A stretch of 64,000 nucleotides of DNA from Meconema thalassinum (GCA_946902985.2 OX336388.2:1213440609-1213504608), one strand, 5' to 3'. Shown: positions 21,995-34,005, counted from the first letter of the stretch. Numbers and translations are program-made. Notes: a model not told the origin generated them from the letters alone.

Positions 21995-23875
21995 CCACGT
22001 TATTTCAACTGGCATCTCTGGGCTTTGATCTTTGTCCAGTGTTCCTTCATACGTTGCCGGTGTTGCTCTTTTCTTTCTTCCGTCCACATCTTTCCCGTCT
22101 TCAACTTCGGTTTTTCTTGAAAACCCTGGTGGTCGTGTAGTTTCTTCCTGCGGGGATTGCGTTCTTGAATATCCCCACAGGTAATTTCCATCTCTTGCAG
22201 GTCACTTTCCACCTCTTCGAACCAGGATGGCTTGGTCTTCTTATTTTTAAAATAGTTAAAGATCCGGTTCGTCAATCGTGTGGGTTTCATTCTAAGCAAG
22301 TGGCCATAAAATGCAATCTTCCTTTCCCTCATTACATCAGAGATCTTCTGGACATGAATATACAGCCCATAGTTATGCCGTCGTCTATATTCACCGTTGT
22401 CTTTAATCGGGCCAAGAATTTTCCTCAAGATCTTTCTTTCCTTGATCTCCAATTTTTCTACCAAGCCTTTCTTGTTCATGGTGAGGCATTCCGCTGCGTA
22501 CAGAGCCTCTGGTCGTATGACAGTGAGAGTTTTGCGTTCAGGGATATTGACTTTTTGTTGTAAACGTCCTTGGTGAGTTGGTACGCCATTTCCATTTTGT
22601 TAATGCGTGAAGTGAAGGTTTCTTTCTCACATACGTTGGGTTCTACCCACTCGCCAAGATATTTAAACTTATCTGTCCGTTTGATTTTCCCCTGGTTTAC
22701 TTTTAGCTCCCTTGGTGCTGGCTTGATGTTAGCTATGAAGTGTGTTTTCTCCAAATAGATCTGAAGACCAACTTTTGTTGCCTGTACCTGCAGCTGGTTA
22801 ATTTGTTTTGTGGCCATGTCTAAAGAGTCGGAGAAAATTGCAAGATCATCTGCAAAAGCTAGGCAATCAATAGAAAGGTTCATGTTCTTGTAACCCAGTC
22901 GTACTCCATTTTGGACCCCATCGTTCATTTCTTTGCGCCACTCTCGGATGACTTTTTCAAGTGCACAGTTGAAGAGCAGGGGTGAAAGCCCATTTCTGCC
23001 TAACTCCTGTCTTAATTTCGAAAGAGTCTGAAATTTCTTGACTCTGGAGGTTGTGTTAGCCAAGGTCTGTTGAATGATTGCCCTGGTTTTATTATCCAAT
23101 CCAAATTCCTTTAGAATTTGAATAAGAGCTATTCTATCAATCGAATCATAGGCCTTCTTGAAGTCGGCGAAGGTTACCACAAATTTCTTGTTCCTTTGCT
23201 TCAGATAGAAAAGGATGGGTTTCAGATTCATAATTTGTTCGGCACATGAACGCTCTTTCCTGAACCCTCCTTGGTACTCTCCTAATTGTCGATCAAGTTG
23301 TTGTTCTGCCCTAATCTGCAGAACTTTTGAAATAATTTTGTAAGTTATCAGTAGGAGGGAAATGCCGCGTAAGTTGTTAACGTCCGTTTTGTCACCTTTC
23401 TTATGCAGGGGATGAATCAAGGCAGAAGTCCAGTCACGTGGAAGTTTCTCAGTTTCCCAAATCTCCTGGATAATGTCAGTCAATTTATCAATCATCTTTT
23501 CACCAGCATACTTCCACAATTCGGCGATTATCGAGTCCTCGCCTGGTGCCGCCTTGTTCTTAAGTGACTGGATAATCTGTTTGATTTCTTCTTTCGTTGG
23601 AGGGGATGAATCTGGGTGGACTTGTATGTTGTCTTCAAATGAGAAAGTGGAGCTTGGAGTCTCACAATTAAGGAGGGATTCAAAGTATTTCGCTAGAATC
23701 TGGAAATTTTATCTCTCACTGTAAGCTAGTCTCCCATTTGAGTCTTTGATCTGTAGACTCGGAGGATTGTATTTGCTTAGATTGCGTTTGAAGGTTCTGT
23801 AGAAGTCCCTTGTGTTGTTCCTCTGAAAGTCTAGCTCAATTTGAGTTAGTTGGCTCTTGTTGTAGGTACGTTTTA

Positions 23876-23876
<1 letters not shown>
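21995..23876 (-). pseudogene. RTE-like non-LTR endonuclease-reverse transcriptase, RT part
   Basis: Minus-strand reading runs from a linker (PTKEEIKQIIQSLKNKAAPG) through a reverse transcriptase. The RT has WTSALIHPLHKKGDKT, box A VVTFADFKKAYDSID, GLSPLLFNCALEKVIREWR and box C LAFADDLAIFS, followed by DKFKYLGEWV. The C-terminal tail has ILRKILGP...GEYRRRHN and FYGHLLRM. The endonuclease half is missing: the 5' end stops at the TAA run 23878-23938. There is a stop near 23705 and a frameshift near 22510-22530 that moves the tail into another frame. The usual RQGDG just before GLSP is eroded. It belongs to the insect group usually annotated as endonuclease-reverse transcriptase, close to RTE/Craft-type elements; the exact clade is uncertain. 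Confidence 0.85.

Positions 23877-23877
<1 letters not shown>

Positions 23878-23938
<61 letters not shown>
23878..23938. repeat. (TTA)n microsatellite
   Basis: About 20 perfect TTA units between the RTE-like fragment and the REL-endonuclease fragment; as (TAA)n it is the 3' tail of the latter. Confidence 0.95.
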
Positions 23939-23939
<1 letters not shown>

Positions 23940-23940
23940 T

Positions 23941-24488
23941 CTGCATTCATTTCACCACATAAGTGGGACATATCAACATATCGTCGGCTTGTTTGCAAGA
24001 CGGTATGGCTAATTCTCTTAAGGTGGCACATTGAGAAACGAGCGAACAATGGAACAGGTATCCAAGATGACGGCCTTCTGCATGGTGATATGTAGACCAG
24101 GATGTATTCCCAATATTTGTAGATTACGAGCCAATAATTTGGGGATGATGCCGGTAGAAGAAATTACTATGGGCAGAACCACTACACTTTCCTGTCTCCA
24201 CATTTGCCGTATTTCCTCAGCCAAAGGCAGATATTTGGTGATCTTATCACAGCAGGTTTGTTGCAGATTATGGGAATTGGGCACTGCAATATCAATTAGG
24301 AAGGTTCTCTTCTGCACCTTGTCCACAAGAACGATATCTGGTCGGTTTGCTGGTATGGTTTTATCAGTAATAACTGATCGGTCCCATAACAACTTGTGAC
24401 TGGGATTTTCCAAAACGTCGTCAGGAACATACTGATAGTAAGGCAAAATATTATCAGATAATAAATGCTTTTGAGCAAGGTGTTGGTG

Positions 24489-24490
<2 letters not shown>
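23941..24490 (-). pseudogene. Second restriction-like endonuclease fragment of a Dong/R4-like LINE
   Basis: The minus strand encodes HQHLAQKHLLS, then PYYQYVPDDVLEN, the NRPDIVLVDK motif, LIDIAVPNSHNLQ, and a C-terminus ending SIVRSFLNVPP at 24018. About 80 nt of 3' UTR leads into (TAA)n. It aligns with the fragment at 752-1180 motif for motif but is clearly diverged. The N-terminal side, including the CCHC knuckle, is lost at the TAA run 24491-24530, so it is a 5'-truncated insertion. Confidence 0.8.
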
Positions 24491-24530
<40 letters not shown>

Positions 24531-24531
24531 G
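24491..24531. repeat. (TTA)n microsatellite
   Basis: About 13 ATT/TTA units at the 5' edge of the truncated LINE fragment; read through, it gives a poly-Ile stretch. Confidence 0.95.
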
Positions 24532-25025
24532 ATTGGCATAAGGTTGTCGTGTGTGTCGTGCGTGTGAATTGCCGTTGAATTAGTAATTAGCTGGATTTGT
24601 GTGTAGCCTTTCGGCATCGAAACAGGTTGGTGTTAGTCCCAGTTCATGGTACGTATATTGTGTTTCATGAGTTCTATTCTCTTCTGGGACTTTATTGAGT
24701 GTTGAATGGTCGTGTGTCGTCAATTTTAGGTTAAGGTTTTGCCATAGACTATTGAAATCATAGAACTTGCAGTGACGACATTCATACTTCATGCGCTAGT
24801 GAAATCCAAGGCCATCTGGGTTGAGAGTAATTCTGTGGTAACCTTAGACCTATAGGTCTCGTCGTTAGGGGGTAGATAGTAGGTCTGGACTACTTGGAGA
24901 CAGCGGCCATTAGAGACCCGCTACATTGAGTAGGCTACGTAGCAACCATCCTTTTATACTATAGATTTTCGACGGTATTTGTGTTTTGCTGTCGGCATCA
25001 GTTTATTTTTGGGAAATCTGCCATC
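24532..25025. other. Unassigned; right part probably 5' UTR of the R1-like element
   Basis: A 70-aa minus-strand frame at 24580-24792 has no recognisable domain. From about 24800 the sequence leads into the ORF1 start of the R1-like element, but I cannot fix the boundary. Confidence 0.4.
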
Positions 25026-26225
25026 ATGGATTCTATTAGTAGCTCGAAGGATACAAGTGCAGACGCTACTCCAATTGATAAGGCTTTGACAAGATGCATT
25101 GATGTCATCAGAAAGATGAAGCTTGCTACAGGAAGACAGAAGAATATATCTAATGACGTGAAAAATGGAATAGCGGAGATTGAGGAAGCCATCGATATCA
25201 TTATATCGTGCAGGGACAATTGGCTTGAGAAGCAAGGAGTTCTGCCTGCAGTGGAAGAGCATACCTTAGGCCATGAGAAGGTGATAGTGGCATTGGATAG
25301 CCCTGATAACCCCATTCAATCGCCTCTAGTAGATTCCGATAGGCAGGAGGAAAATTTGTCAGAATGGACGACGGTCCGACGGAGGAGGTCCTCCGGTATC
25401 GCTGTGTCGTGGTCAGAAAGCGCTTCTCTGTCGTCACAAAGGGCGAAACCACCAGTTCGGGACAGCAAGACTCGGAAATCCCATAAACGATCACGACCCA
25501 AGGCTGTGCTGATCCAACCAGCAGCTGGGAAGACTTATGCAGAAATTGTGAAGAATTTGAGGGAGAAGGTGAAGCCAGAGGCCTGCCATCCGGAAATTCG
25601 ATCGATCCGTCAAACTAGATCCGGTGACGTTTTACTGGAGTTTGATACGAAGGCTGATAAGGACTGTCGAGAAATGTTCAGCAGCACTTTGAGGGAAGCT
25701 GTTGGTCATGCAGGATTGGTGAGGACATTGACTCCTAGAACTGTCTTGGAGGTACGAGACATGGATATTGTAACTACTGTAAGTGATGTCGAATTGGCTC
25801 TGAAACGAGACATAGAGGGTTTTATTGATAAGCTGAAAGTATCCGTCACTAAACCCAACAGTAGAGGGCAGAAAATGGCAATTGTGGAAATGGATAATCA
25901 GAATGCTGAGAAATTATTGGAGACTGGCCGTATTAAGGTCGGTTTCATATACTGTAGGGTGAGGAGAAGAGCGATGGTAACGCGCTGCTTTCGGTGTCTG
26001 GGTTATGGCCATATAAGGAGGAATTGCAATGGCCCGGATAGAAGCGGCCTTTGCTACAGAAGAGGTCAACTGGGTCATAAAGCCGCAGGATGTACGTCAG
26101 ACATGAAATGCGTGCTGTGCTCTGACTGTAATCGGGAGGGCTTAGACATAAGTCACATCCCTGGAACAGGTTCTTGTACAGTGTTTCGAGAGGCACTCGC
26201 GAAGATTAAAGAAAAAACACAATGA
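25026..26225 (+). CDS. R1-clade LINE ORF1 (gag-like RNA-binding protein)
   Basis: About 399 aa from the ATG in a good context (CATCATGG); an upstream in-frame ATG at 24981 is possible. The N-terminal third is charged and Ser-rich. The middle (AVLIQPAAGKTYAEIVK... then RTRSGDVLLEF) is typical of R1/TRAS-type gag proteins, which bind element RNA and form ribonucleoprotein. Zinc knuckles lie near the C-terminus: CFRCLGYGHIRRNC is complete. The second (CYRRGQLGHKAAGC) has Arg at the second Cys, so it cannot hold zinc normally. A third starts CVLC. ORF1 ends TGA in an ATGA overlap with the ORF2 start at 26222, as in R1 elements. Confidence 0.85.
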   Translation: MDSISSSKDTSADATPIDKALTRCIDVIRKMKLATGRQKNISNDVKNGIAEIEEAIDIIISCRDNWLEKQGVLPAVEEHTLGHEKVIVALDSPDNPIQSPLVDSDRQEENLSEWTTVRRRRSSGIAVSWSESASLSSQRAKPPVRDSKTRKSHKRSRPKAVLIQPAAGKTYAEIVKNLREKVKPEACHPEIRSIRQTRSGDVLLEFDTKADKDCREMFSSTLREAVGHAGLVRTLTPRTVLEVRDMDIVTTVSDVELALKRDIEGFIDKLKVSVTKPNSRGQKMAIVEMDNQNAEKLLETGRIKVGFIYCRVRRRAMVTRCFRCLGYGHIRRNCNGPDRSGLCYRRGQLGHKAAGCTSDMKCVLCSDCNREGLDISHIPGTGSCTVFREALAKIKEKTQ

Positions 26226-29223
26226 CGAATGTCCTACAAGGGAACCTGAAACGAAGCATAATCGCTAATGATCTTTTGATACAGCTAAAATTTTGAAAGG
26301 AAAACAGATATTCTCCTGATCAGTGAGCAATATCGAAACTTGGACATGCTGGGCTGGTTTTCGGATCCCCTAGGTACGACGGCTATCTGGATACCGGATC
26401 TGAGCAAAATCCATGTGGAGGATCACGGATCCGGAGAAGGGTTCGTTTGGGTTAAGAGTGGTGGGATTACGTACGTAAGTTGCTATTTAACTCCGAATGA
26501 ACATATTGAGTACTTTCAAAGGAAGCTGGACAATTTGGAAGATACTGTTCGTGAGATGGAAGGTGTTGTGGTAGTTGCCGGTGACTTCAACGCTAGGGCA
26601 TTGGAATGGGGTATGCCACATCAAAATTCGAGGGGACGACGAATTTTAGAGATGGCAGCCAGATTAGGATTGGTCGTGGTGAATACAGGGACCTCAACGA
26701 CATTTAGACGACCTGGTTATACGGAGACTAAACCAGATATTACGCTGGTGTCGGATCGTCTGGCAGCCTTGGTAGTAGAATGGGAAGTGATCGAGGATTA
26801 TACTGCTAGTGATCATCAATATATCACCTTCCGGATTTTACGAGATCAGCAGCCTCAGAGACACAACACATTGAAGACAACACGTTGGAATGTATCGCGC
26901 ATCGACGAGGAGAAATTTGCCAATGTACTCGAATCAGTACAGTCAGGCACTAGTAACATTGTTGAGGAATTAGATCTAAGAGTTTCTGTTGAGGAACAGG
27001 TGGGGGTCACTATGCGTCTCTTGCACCTAGCCTGCGAAGCGTCAATGCCCCGGAAGCGTCTTCGAAACAATAGACGTCCAGCTTATTGGTGGACTGACGA
27101 AATAGCTGATCTTCGAAGAACTTGTCTTCGACTCAGAAGAAGAGCCCAACGTTCAAGACATCGACCAGAGGCTGATTTGAGATCCGCTGAGCACCTTGCA
27201 GCTAAGAGAACCCTTCGAAATGCCATCAGAAGACGTAAGACTCTGATGTGGTAGTTGTTAGTTAAAGAAGTAGACGTAGATCCTTGGGGATTAGGCTACC
27301 GAATTGTCACCAAGAAACTCGGCTCCATGTCCAATACCACGTTGGATGCACGGACGATGGATGATATTGTAAACGAGCTATTCCCTACTCACCCTGTGCG
27401 AATTGATGTGGGCGACGTACTTGAGCCGGAATGCATTCCTTTATTTACCATAGATGAGCTGAAGGAAGCAGTAGGCTCCCTTCGGAATAAGAAGGCTCCA
27501 GGCCTTGACGAGATACCCGCGGAAGCTATGAAACTAGCTCTCAAGGTTTGTCCGCAGCTACTGCTTGAAATGTACAACTGTTGTCTGAGAGCAGGTGTCT
27601 TTAGTGCCCGTTGGAAAATGGCTCGACTAGTGCTGATTAAAAAAGGAAAGGCAGTTTGGGAACGCGCCATCGTCCTTCAGACCACTATGTATTTTAGACA
27701 TTGCGGGAAAAGTGCTGGAGAAGCTATTAAAACCTCGCATACTGTCGTCTATCCAAGCCGCGGGAAATCTGTCTGACAGGCAATTTGGCTTCCGCCGTGG
27801 GCGATGTACAATAGATGCAGTACGCCTAGTAGTTGAAGCTGCGAATCAAGCCCAGGAAGGTAACCACTATTCTAGGAAAATAACACTTCTGGTAACCTTG
27901 GATGTGAAGAACGCCTTCAACTCAGCTAGGTGGATAGATATGGTTGAAGCTCTTCAATTCACCTTCCAGTTGCCTGCATATCTCCTGCGTATAATGAAAG
28001 ATTATTTGAAGGACCGTACCCTGTTATATGACACTGCAGACGGCCAGAGGAGGAGAAAAGTCACGGCAGGAGCAGCGCAAGGATCTATCCTGGGCCCGGA
28101 TTTGTGGAACATGTTGTACGACGGCTTACTGCGCATGGAGATACCCGAAGATACATTCCTTGTTGGGTACGCTGATGATATTGCAGCGGTGATTGTAGCC
28201 CGAGATGCGGTTCTGGCTCAGTGGAAACTCAATCAGGTAATGCGACGGGTGAGTGGTTGGATGAACACTCATGGTCTGAATTTAGCTATGGCGAAAACTG
28301 AAATAGTCATGTTAACTAGGAGGAGAATGGACACTATAATTCCCATGAAAGTTGGAGAGGTGGTCGTTCGAACTGGAGCCACTGCGAAGTACTTAGGGTT
28401 TACTCTTGACACGAAACTGACATACTGGTCTCATATACGGAAGGCAGCAGACAAGGCGGAAGTAGTGACAGTTGCCATTAGTAGACTCATGGCTAATGTG
28501 CATGGTCCTAGAGAAAGCAAACGTCGACTACTGTTGTCCACAGCACAGTCTATTCTCCTGTATGGAGCTGAGATTTGGTCTGATTCGCTGAGGATAGAGA
28601 AGTATAGGAAACGCCTAGCTGCAATTCAGAGGAGAGGAGCTCTGAGGGTGGCGTGTGCTTACCGTACAGTTTCGGAACCTGCAGTTCTGGTTGTCTCAGG
28701 TGTTGCGCCAATAGACTTACTCGCGCAAGAACGTAAAGACATATACTTCCGACGAGTAGAACTGGGCAAGGCTCAAGCCCGGAAGGAAGCCGTAGCACGC
28801 AAGATGGTGCTTTGGCAGCAGAGGTGGAATGACGATCACAGAGGAAGATGGACAGCTCGTCTGATACCGAGTCTGGTCGAGTGGACGAGTAGGAAACACG
28901 GAGAAATAAATTACTTTCTGACACAGATGTTGACAGGTCATGGCTACTTTCGGTGTTACCTTCATCGTATGGCCAAAGTAAGGAGTCCAGTTTGTATTTA
29001 CTGCGAGAACGAACGAGATGACGTTTATCATACGTTTTTCGTCTGCGATCGTTGGGCAGCGGAAAAACAACAACTTGAAGCTGAGGTTGGTCCAATAACG
29101 CCGGACAATATAGTTGGCATTATGCTGAGAAACGAACTCAGCTGGGATACGGTCGCTTTCTTTGTTGAGGTGGTCCTTCGTCAGAAGAAGTCGGATGGGG
29201 ACTTGCTTGATTTAGTCGATTGA
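26222..29223 (+). pseudogene. R1-clade LINE ORF2 (APE endonuclease and reverse transcriptase), broken
   Basis: The ATG overlaps the ORF1 stop and opens with MTNVLQGNLKRS. The endonuclease domain has YLTPNEHIEYF, VVVAGDFNARALEWG (catalytic region) and TASDHQYITF. The RT has ELKEAVGSLRNKKAPGLDEIP, RQFGFRRGRCTIDA, box A LDVKNAFNSARW, GAAQGSILGPDLWN and box C GYADDIAAVI. The C-terminus has C-x2-C...H-x4-C (about 28990-29045), a zinc knuckle usual in R1. Breaks: a frameshift near 26290, an in-frame TAG at 27252-27254 and a frameshift near 27660-27675. These make this copy non-autonomous. R1-clade enzymes reverse transcribe at a nicked target. Confidence 0.9.
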
Positions 29224-29473
29224 GTCTGCGATCCGCGGGCTATGAATGGAGAAGTAAGATGGTGCTTGTGAAGCAAAGAAAATGACTCCATCCTGAAGTA
29301 ATACGAAAGTGGTCCCGGGATGGGTTTTGTCAAGAGGACAGGGTGTGGTTTTTTAGTGGGTAAGAATCCCACACTCTTGAGAAGTGCGGACCCTTCTCAA
29401 GGTCTTATGCAAGATTTGTCCACTTCCCTCGTAAAAATTAAAAAAAAATATTATTATTATTATTATTATTATT
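29224..29473 (+). other. R1-like element 3' UTR and A-rich/(TAT)n tail
   Basis: About 225 nt of unique 3' sequence ends in an A-rich stretch at about 29437-29450 followed by ATT units. This is the expected polyadenylated 3' end of the R1-like element. Confidence 0.65.
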
Positions 29474-29489
29474 GTGTATTCCCTTGACT

Positions 29490-29605
29490 TACAAATATAC
29501 ATACTAATACAACCATTACAATAAGACAGGTTATCAGACAAATTCCACACACACCCAAGTAAACGGGGCTACATGAGAACGATATCGCAAAGCTCCTAAA
29601 TAAAA
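29490..29605 (+). mobile_element. SINE family A, 3' fragment, plus strand
   Basis: Carries the family 3' block: GGTTATCAGACAAATTCCAC, ACACACCCAAGTA, GGGGCTACATGA and CTCCTAAA. The same block lies at 36420-36530 and 53500-53575. Confidence 0.65.
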
Positions 29606-30235
29606 ATCAACAACAACATGCATCGGGTCACATAAATAACACCTTGCAGGCCGCGGGTTTCCCAGGATACTGGTTGCATCACCCTGATCTACACCAATCA
29701 TTACTGAGAACAGTCGTTATGAGAGATAAACCAAGTTGAACGAGGATTGTATAATAAGTCTGCATTAGTGAAATTAACTTCGCCATGGTTATAAGAACTG
29801 AATCATCAACCCTTTCTTTACTTCCCGGATTATTCTCCCTCTCATGCATTTTTTTATCTCAACTAAGGCCGTTAATCATAAAAGTCAGGTTCAATTACCA
29901 ATGACAATTTTAGTTATCTTGTTAAATGGCTGATCCAATATCATATATTAGGGTGACGTCACAAGTGGACGGGTAACATAGGAATCCCGCTTGGGTCTGT
30001 GAGTCAATTAGCGATTAGCCTCGCCATCTCCAGAGTAAGAGAGGCTGGGTTGGGGAGGGGGAGTAAGGAACCGACAACAAAATTAATTGGGATGAAATAT
30101 GGCATTAATGTGCTCCTAATAAATAATCCCCGGAATGGCTTTAAAGTGGCTGAACTGTTTTTATGGCCACCTACTGTGCGTATAAGGTGACAGGTCACCG
30201 CCACCCACACAAAAAAAGAGAAGTGAAATTTATTG
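29606..30235. other. No gene recognised
   Basis: Unique-looking AT-rich sequence; short ORFs (60-70 aa) without recognisable domains. Confidence 0.45.
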
Positions 30236-30239
30236 ATTC

Positions 30240-30735
30240 ATATCGTGGTGGGTAAACCTAAACCCAAATTTAGATGTTGTTAAAACTCTGCAATTTTTCT
30301 AGGTTTGTGCCATGTCTTGTGTGGGGTTTCACCTAGGACACCATGCTGGCTCATCAGCGGGCTCTTGGTGTCCGCCCTGTCCTAGACGAAACCCCATACA
30401 AGACACGGCACAAACCTAGAAGAATTGCTGAGTTTTAATTCACTGGCCGTGAAAGCCAATATACCATCTTTTTTGGAAGCCTTCATAGGGAGGTTATGGC
30501 TGCTTGAGCTTTTAGTTCTCGCAGTGAAGCGGCGGAGGTGCGCTTTATAAAAAGGGAGGTAGCGCGCAGTTCGCTAGGCTACTCCTGTGGGGGTCCGAGC
30601 GGGGACACCTAGAGCTCGCTGATGATCCAGCTTGGTGTCCTAGGTGAAACCCCACACAAGACACGGCACAAACTTAGGCAAATTGCTGAGTTTTTATTCC
30701 CTGGCCGTGAAAGCCAATATACTGTCATCGCGGCA
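30240..30735. repeat. Foldback-like repeat family H, two joined copies
   Basis: From about 30283 an AACTC(T/A)GCAATTTTTCTAGG arm and GTGTGGGGTTTCACCTAGGA are answered in reverse by ACCCCATACAAGACACGGCA and GAATTGCTGAGTTTTAA (to 30440). A second copy follows to about 30735 with CACTGCGAGAAC-type middle sequence in reverse order. Related copies lie at 32480-32745 and 58845-59090. Confidence 0.65.
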
Positions 30736-30764
30736 GGAGATGGCAGTTGAACACGCTGCAACGG

Positions 30765-30784
30765 GGTGCGGGGGGGGGGGGGGT
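30765..30784. repeat. Poly-G tract
   Basis: About 13 consecutive G residues; a likely site of length error in the assembly. Confidence 0.7.
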
Positions 30785-31064
30785 CTTGCAGTACGCATGC
30801 GCGGCCCGCCTATTCCTAAGTTAAATATATCGGCTTGCCGCATACCAATGGTTGTCATTGCAGCAGGCGACACTCAGCCACTGAAAGAAGGAATGTGCTG
30901 ACTTGTGAGTGAGTGAGTGAAGCAAGTAGTGACCAACTGAATGTTTTTGGAATGCGTGATACGCAGTGAGCGGAAAGACCCCTGCATTTCAAACCCGACA
31001 GCCAACTCCTGACGCGATATCAGTACCATCTATTTTAGATATTGTGGTTGCTTATCTTAGGCGC

Positions 31065-31425
31065 TGTGACATGGCGGTCATATAGTCCCGTGTATTTCGG
31101 TAGAGTGTGGAATTGACGTAATCTGCCTACTGTCCTTGTGTAATTGTGACGGCTGTAATAGTGTGCGTATTTGTAATTCAGGTGAGGGTTGAGGAAGAAC
31201 CATTCCAGAATTTGCCTGGACTAGAAGTGGGGAAACCACAAAAGAACACTTCCAGAATGGCTCAGGTACGAATCAAACGCACCTCGTCTCAGTTCTGTCT
31301 CACAAGGCTGAGTGTACCCCGTTCCAGTCCTCATACTAGAATTAAAATTTCTTGGCAGAGCCAGGAATCGTACTTCAACTCTCGGAGTGACAGCCAAAAC
31401 CACTAGCCGCTACACCAGTTGGTGT
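31065..31425 (-). mobile_element. SINE family A, minus strand
   Basis: Near full length. It carries TATAGTCCCGTGTATTTCGG, GTGTGCGTATTTGTAATTCAG, the block CACAAGGCTGAGTGTACCCC, GGCAGAGCCAGGAATCG (reverse B box), GAGTGACAGCC and a CACTAGCCGCTACACC head (reverse A-box region). Confidence 0.75.
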
Positions 31426-31429
31426 TGTT

Positions 31430-32475
31430 ATTTATTTTCTATTTCTAAGTTTAATATGAAATGTACAGTAGTTTTAAATAGTAAATTGACCAGCTCGTTG
31501 CAATGTGGGGGGGATTGTGCAGGAGAAAGAGTGGAATGCAACTGGCCACCCTACTGCACGTAATCTCCAGCTGAGGATATCCGTTTAGTGATTCCTTGAC
31601 ACAGCCAGGGTTGCCAACATACTTTGTGGATATAGTATGCCTCTAAGAATAAACTGTGTTACTATCGATCTATCTTCAAAAAGGTTGGAATAGTTTTGTA
31701 CGCCTAAATATTCAACTACCTCTTGAGTTCAATTGAAACTCAATACCATGCCTCAAGCTCGCTTGGGATTATATTCCGAGAACAAAACAGTGATTTTAGT
31801 AGTTTCTTGTTAAAAAGAACAGCAGGTGCAATCCAATCTGCATAATTCCCATTTATACACAACAAGCAACGGTGCAGTTGGTTTCAATAATGTAGTACCA
31901 TCATGCAGCAAAAAGTGATGGATAGTACTGCAAGGTAACGATGTTTCTGGAATACTCTAACAGAAGATAAGGCAGGTTTGTAATACAGGCTGTTTGAGTC
32001 TTGATTTACTGTTGGTACGTAACATTAGTGCTACTACGACTTCTTACAAAACGAATAAGATCAGTCGCTGACTACGCTATAGCACTCCTATACCACGGTG
32101 GCGTAAAAATATTCCTTGAAATGTGATAGAGAACTATCCGGCACATAGTGAATATTTATTGGAAAAACTTTCTTGATTATTGGTGAAATATCTCAGATTT
32201 CTTACGATTGATTTTTAAATGTCTACAGCAATGAAATGTATCATCATTTTGTTAATGTATGCCAAGGTACTCAACAATCATATAAATTTTTTTTTTAGAT
32301 AAGTTTCAACAAGAATGAAATTTTGTATCAGTGCATTCAACATAAGATACCTGAAATATAACGAAGCTGAATTTTAAAATATTTGCTTTGTAGTTTGGAA
32401 GTTATATGAATGACGAATCTTGAACTTCAGACAAAACGATGGCTCACAGCAAGATTCACTAGAATTCACTCACAA
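31430..32475. other. No gene recognised
   Basis: AT-rich sequence with no ORF or shared repeat that I can support. Confidence 0.5.
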
Positions 32476-32479
32476 ATTA

Positions 32480-32745
32480 CAGCAATTAACACTCAGCAAT
32501 TTTTCAAGGTTTATGCCGTGTCTTGTGTGGGGTTTCGCCTGGGAACACCAAGCTGGCTTAGCGGGATCTTGGTGTAAGTGCCTGAATCCCCACAGGAGTA
32601 GCGAACTACGCGCTACCTCCCTTCTTTTTGAAGCACGCCTGTGCCTCTTTACTGCGAGAGATAAAAGCTCAAGCAGTCTTCACCTCCCTATGAAGACTTC
32701 CACTGGCCATGAAAACTAATATACCCCTACCATCTCTTTACAGCA
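32480..32745. repeat. Foldback-like repeat family H
   Basis: Contains AACACTCAGCAATTTTTCAAGG, GTCTTGTGTGGGGTTTCGCC, CACAGGAGTAGCGAACTACG and CACTGGCCATGAAAACTAATATACC, all shared with the copies at 30.3-30.7 kb and 58.85-59.09 kb. The right inverted arm is missing or degraded. Confidence 0.6.
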
Positions 32746-33658
32746 ATTAACATTTAGATGTTGGCACGCCCACAATTTACAATCTTCTAATAACAATGTT
32801 GAGTAAAACAGTACAGTGGTTTCATCTCGCACAGGTTTCTTCATATCATTTATTAATCATCAGTAACTTTATCTCATTGGAGTGATCCACTATAAATGTC
32901 ATGTTTCGCCGAGATCGGATCAGTCAGTGACTGGAATATGACCTAATAACAATTGATGTGAACAATCGCATTGTGGTGTTTGGTTTCTCACAGGCACTTT
33001 CTAAATCTTTATTTCTATAAAGTTGAACAATCCGTGGATGAATCTAAATTTATTTTAGCACATAATTTTCAACACCTTACACTAGATTTCCTCACTGCAC
33101 TGAGTCTTTCTCCTTATTGATACGGTATGATGTTTAAGATGCTGGTCAGAATCTGTTTCCAACTTTCTATCCTCCCTACGTTACTTTCTGGTGACTGATG
33201 AACGAACGCTCTCTAATCAACACCCTGAGAATTGGACAGGTTTCTTGTGTTGCAGCTGGCCGCAGTTTGTCAGGCTTCCGGTCGGTGAACAGTCTTCAAC
33301 AGTGTTGTTTTATCTCACCCTCTTTCCTTCGCTTCACGATCACTATATGCTTACAAAAAATAATAGCAACTTGTGTCTGACCCTGTCTTATCATCATCCT
33401 GTGTACAGTATCACCACCTCTGCGACTTGAATGTGATTTTACCGTGTGTTTCAGAGGTGATGCTGAAAATTGCAGGGGTAAAGCTTACACACCGTTAGAA
33501 GGAGAAAAGTGAGCAGCGAAAAGTTATGATGAACTTATGGGTTTACCAGACGTACAATACTCTCTTAACAGTGGTTTACATGTACTACTGCATTTACAGG
33601 GATCCTGTTTTACATACTCACTTTTTATTTTATTTTATTTTGCTAAACCCATGAAATG
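32746..33658. other. No gene recognised
   Basis: AT-rich, short ORFs only (60-79 aa), none with a recognisable domain. Confidence 0.5.
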
Positions 33659-33671
33659 TACTCTTTTCTAT

Positions 33672-34005
33672 GAAATGAAAATCCACAGCCTGCTTCCAGT
33701 CGACCGACCGGGTCTGGGACGGAATGAATGAATCCCCCATCTAGCGGCGAGGTTATGAACTGTGCCGGCTACCGAAGCCTGTCGCACTCCTTTGCGGCAA
33801 TTATTAAATGAATGACAGATGAAATGAAATGATAGTGGAGAGTTTTGCTGGACTGAAATTTTTGACAGGGAAAACCGGAGTACCCGGAGAAAAACCTGTC
33901 AGCCTCCGCTTTGTCCAGCACAGATCTCACATGGAGTGACCGGAATTTGAACCACGGACCCAGCGATGAGAGGCCGGCGTGCTGCCGCCTAAGCCACAGA
34001 GGCTA
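33672..34005 (-). mobile_element. tRNA-derived SINE (family B), minus strand, with 13-bp target duplication
   Basis: Flanked by TACTCTTTTCTAT at 33659-33671 and 34006-34018. Read on the minus strand it starts GCCTC(T)GTGGCTTAGGCGGCAGCACGCC (A box), then a CCGTGGTTCAAATTCCGG B box, a body with CTCCGGGTACTCCGGTTTTCCC, and a tail ending in GGATTTTCATTTCAT. About 335 bp. Confidence 0.88.
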
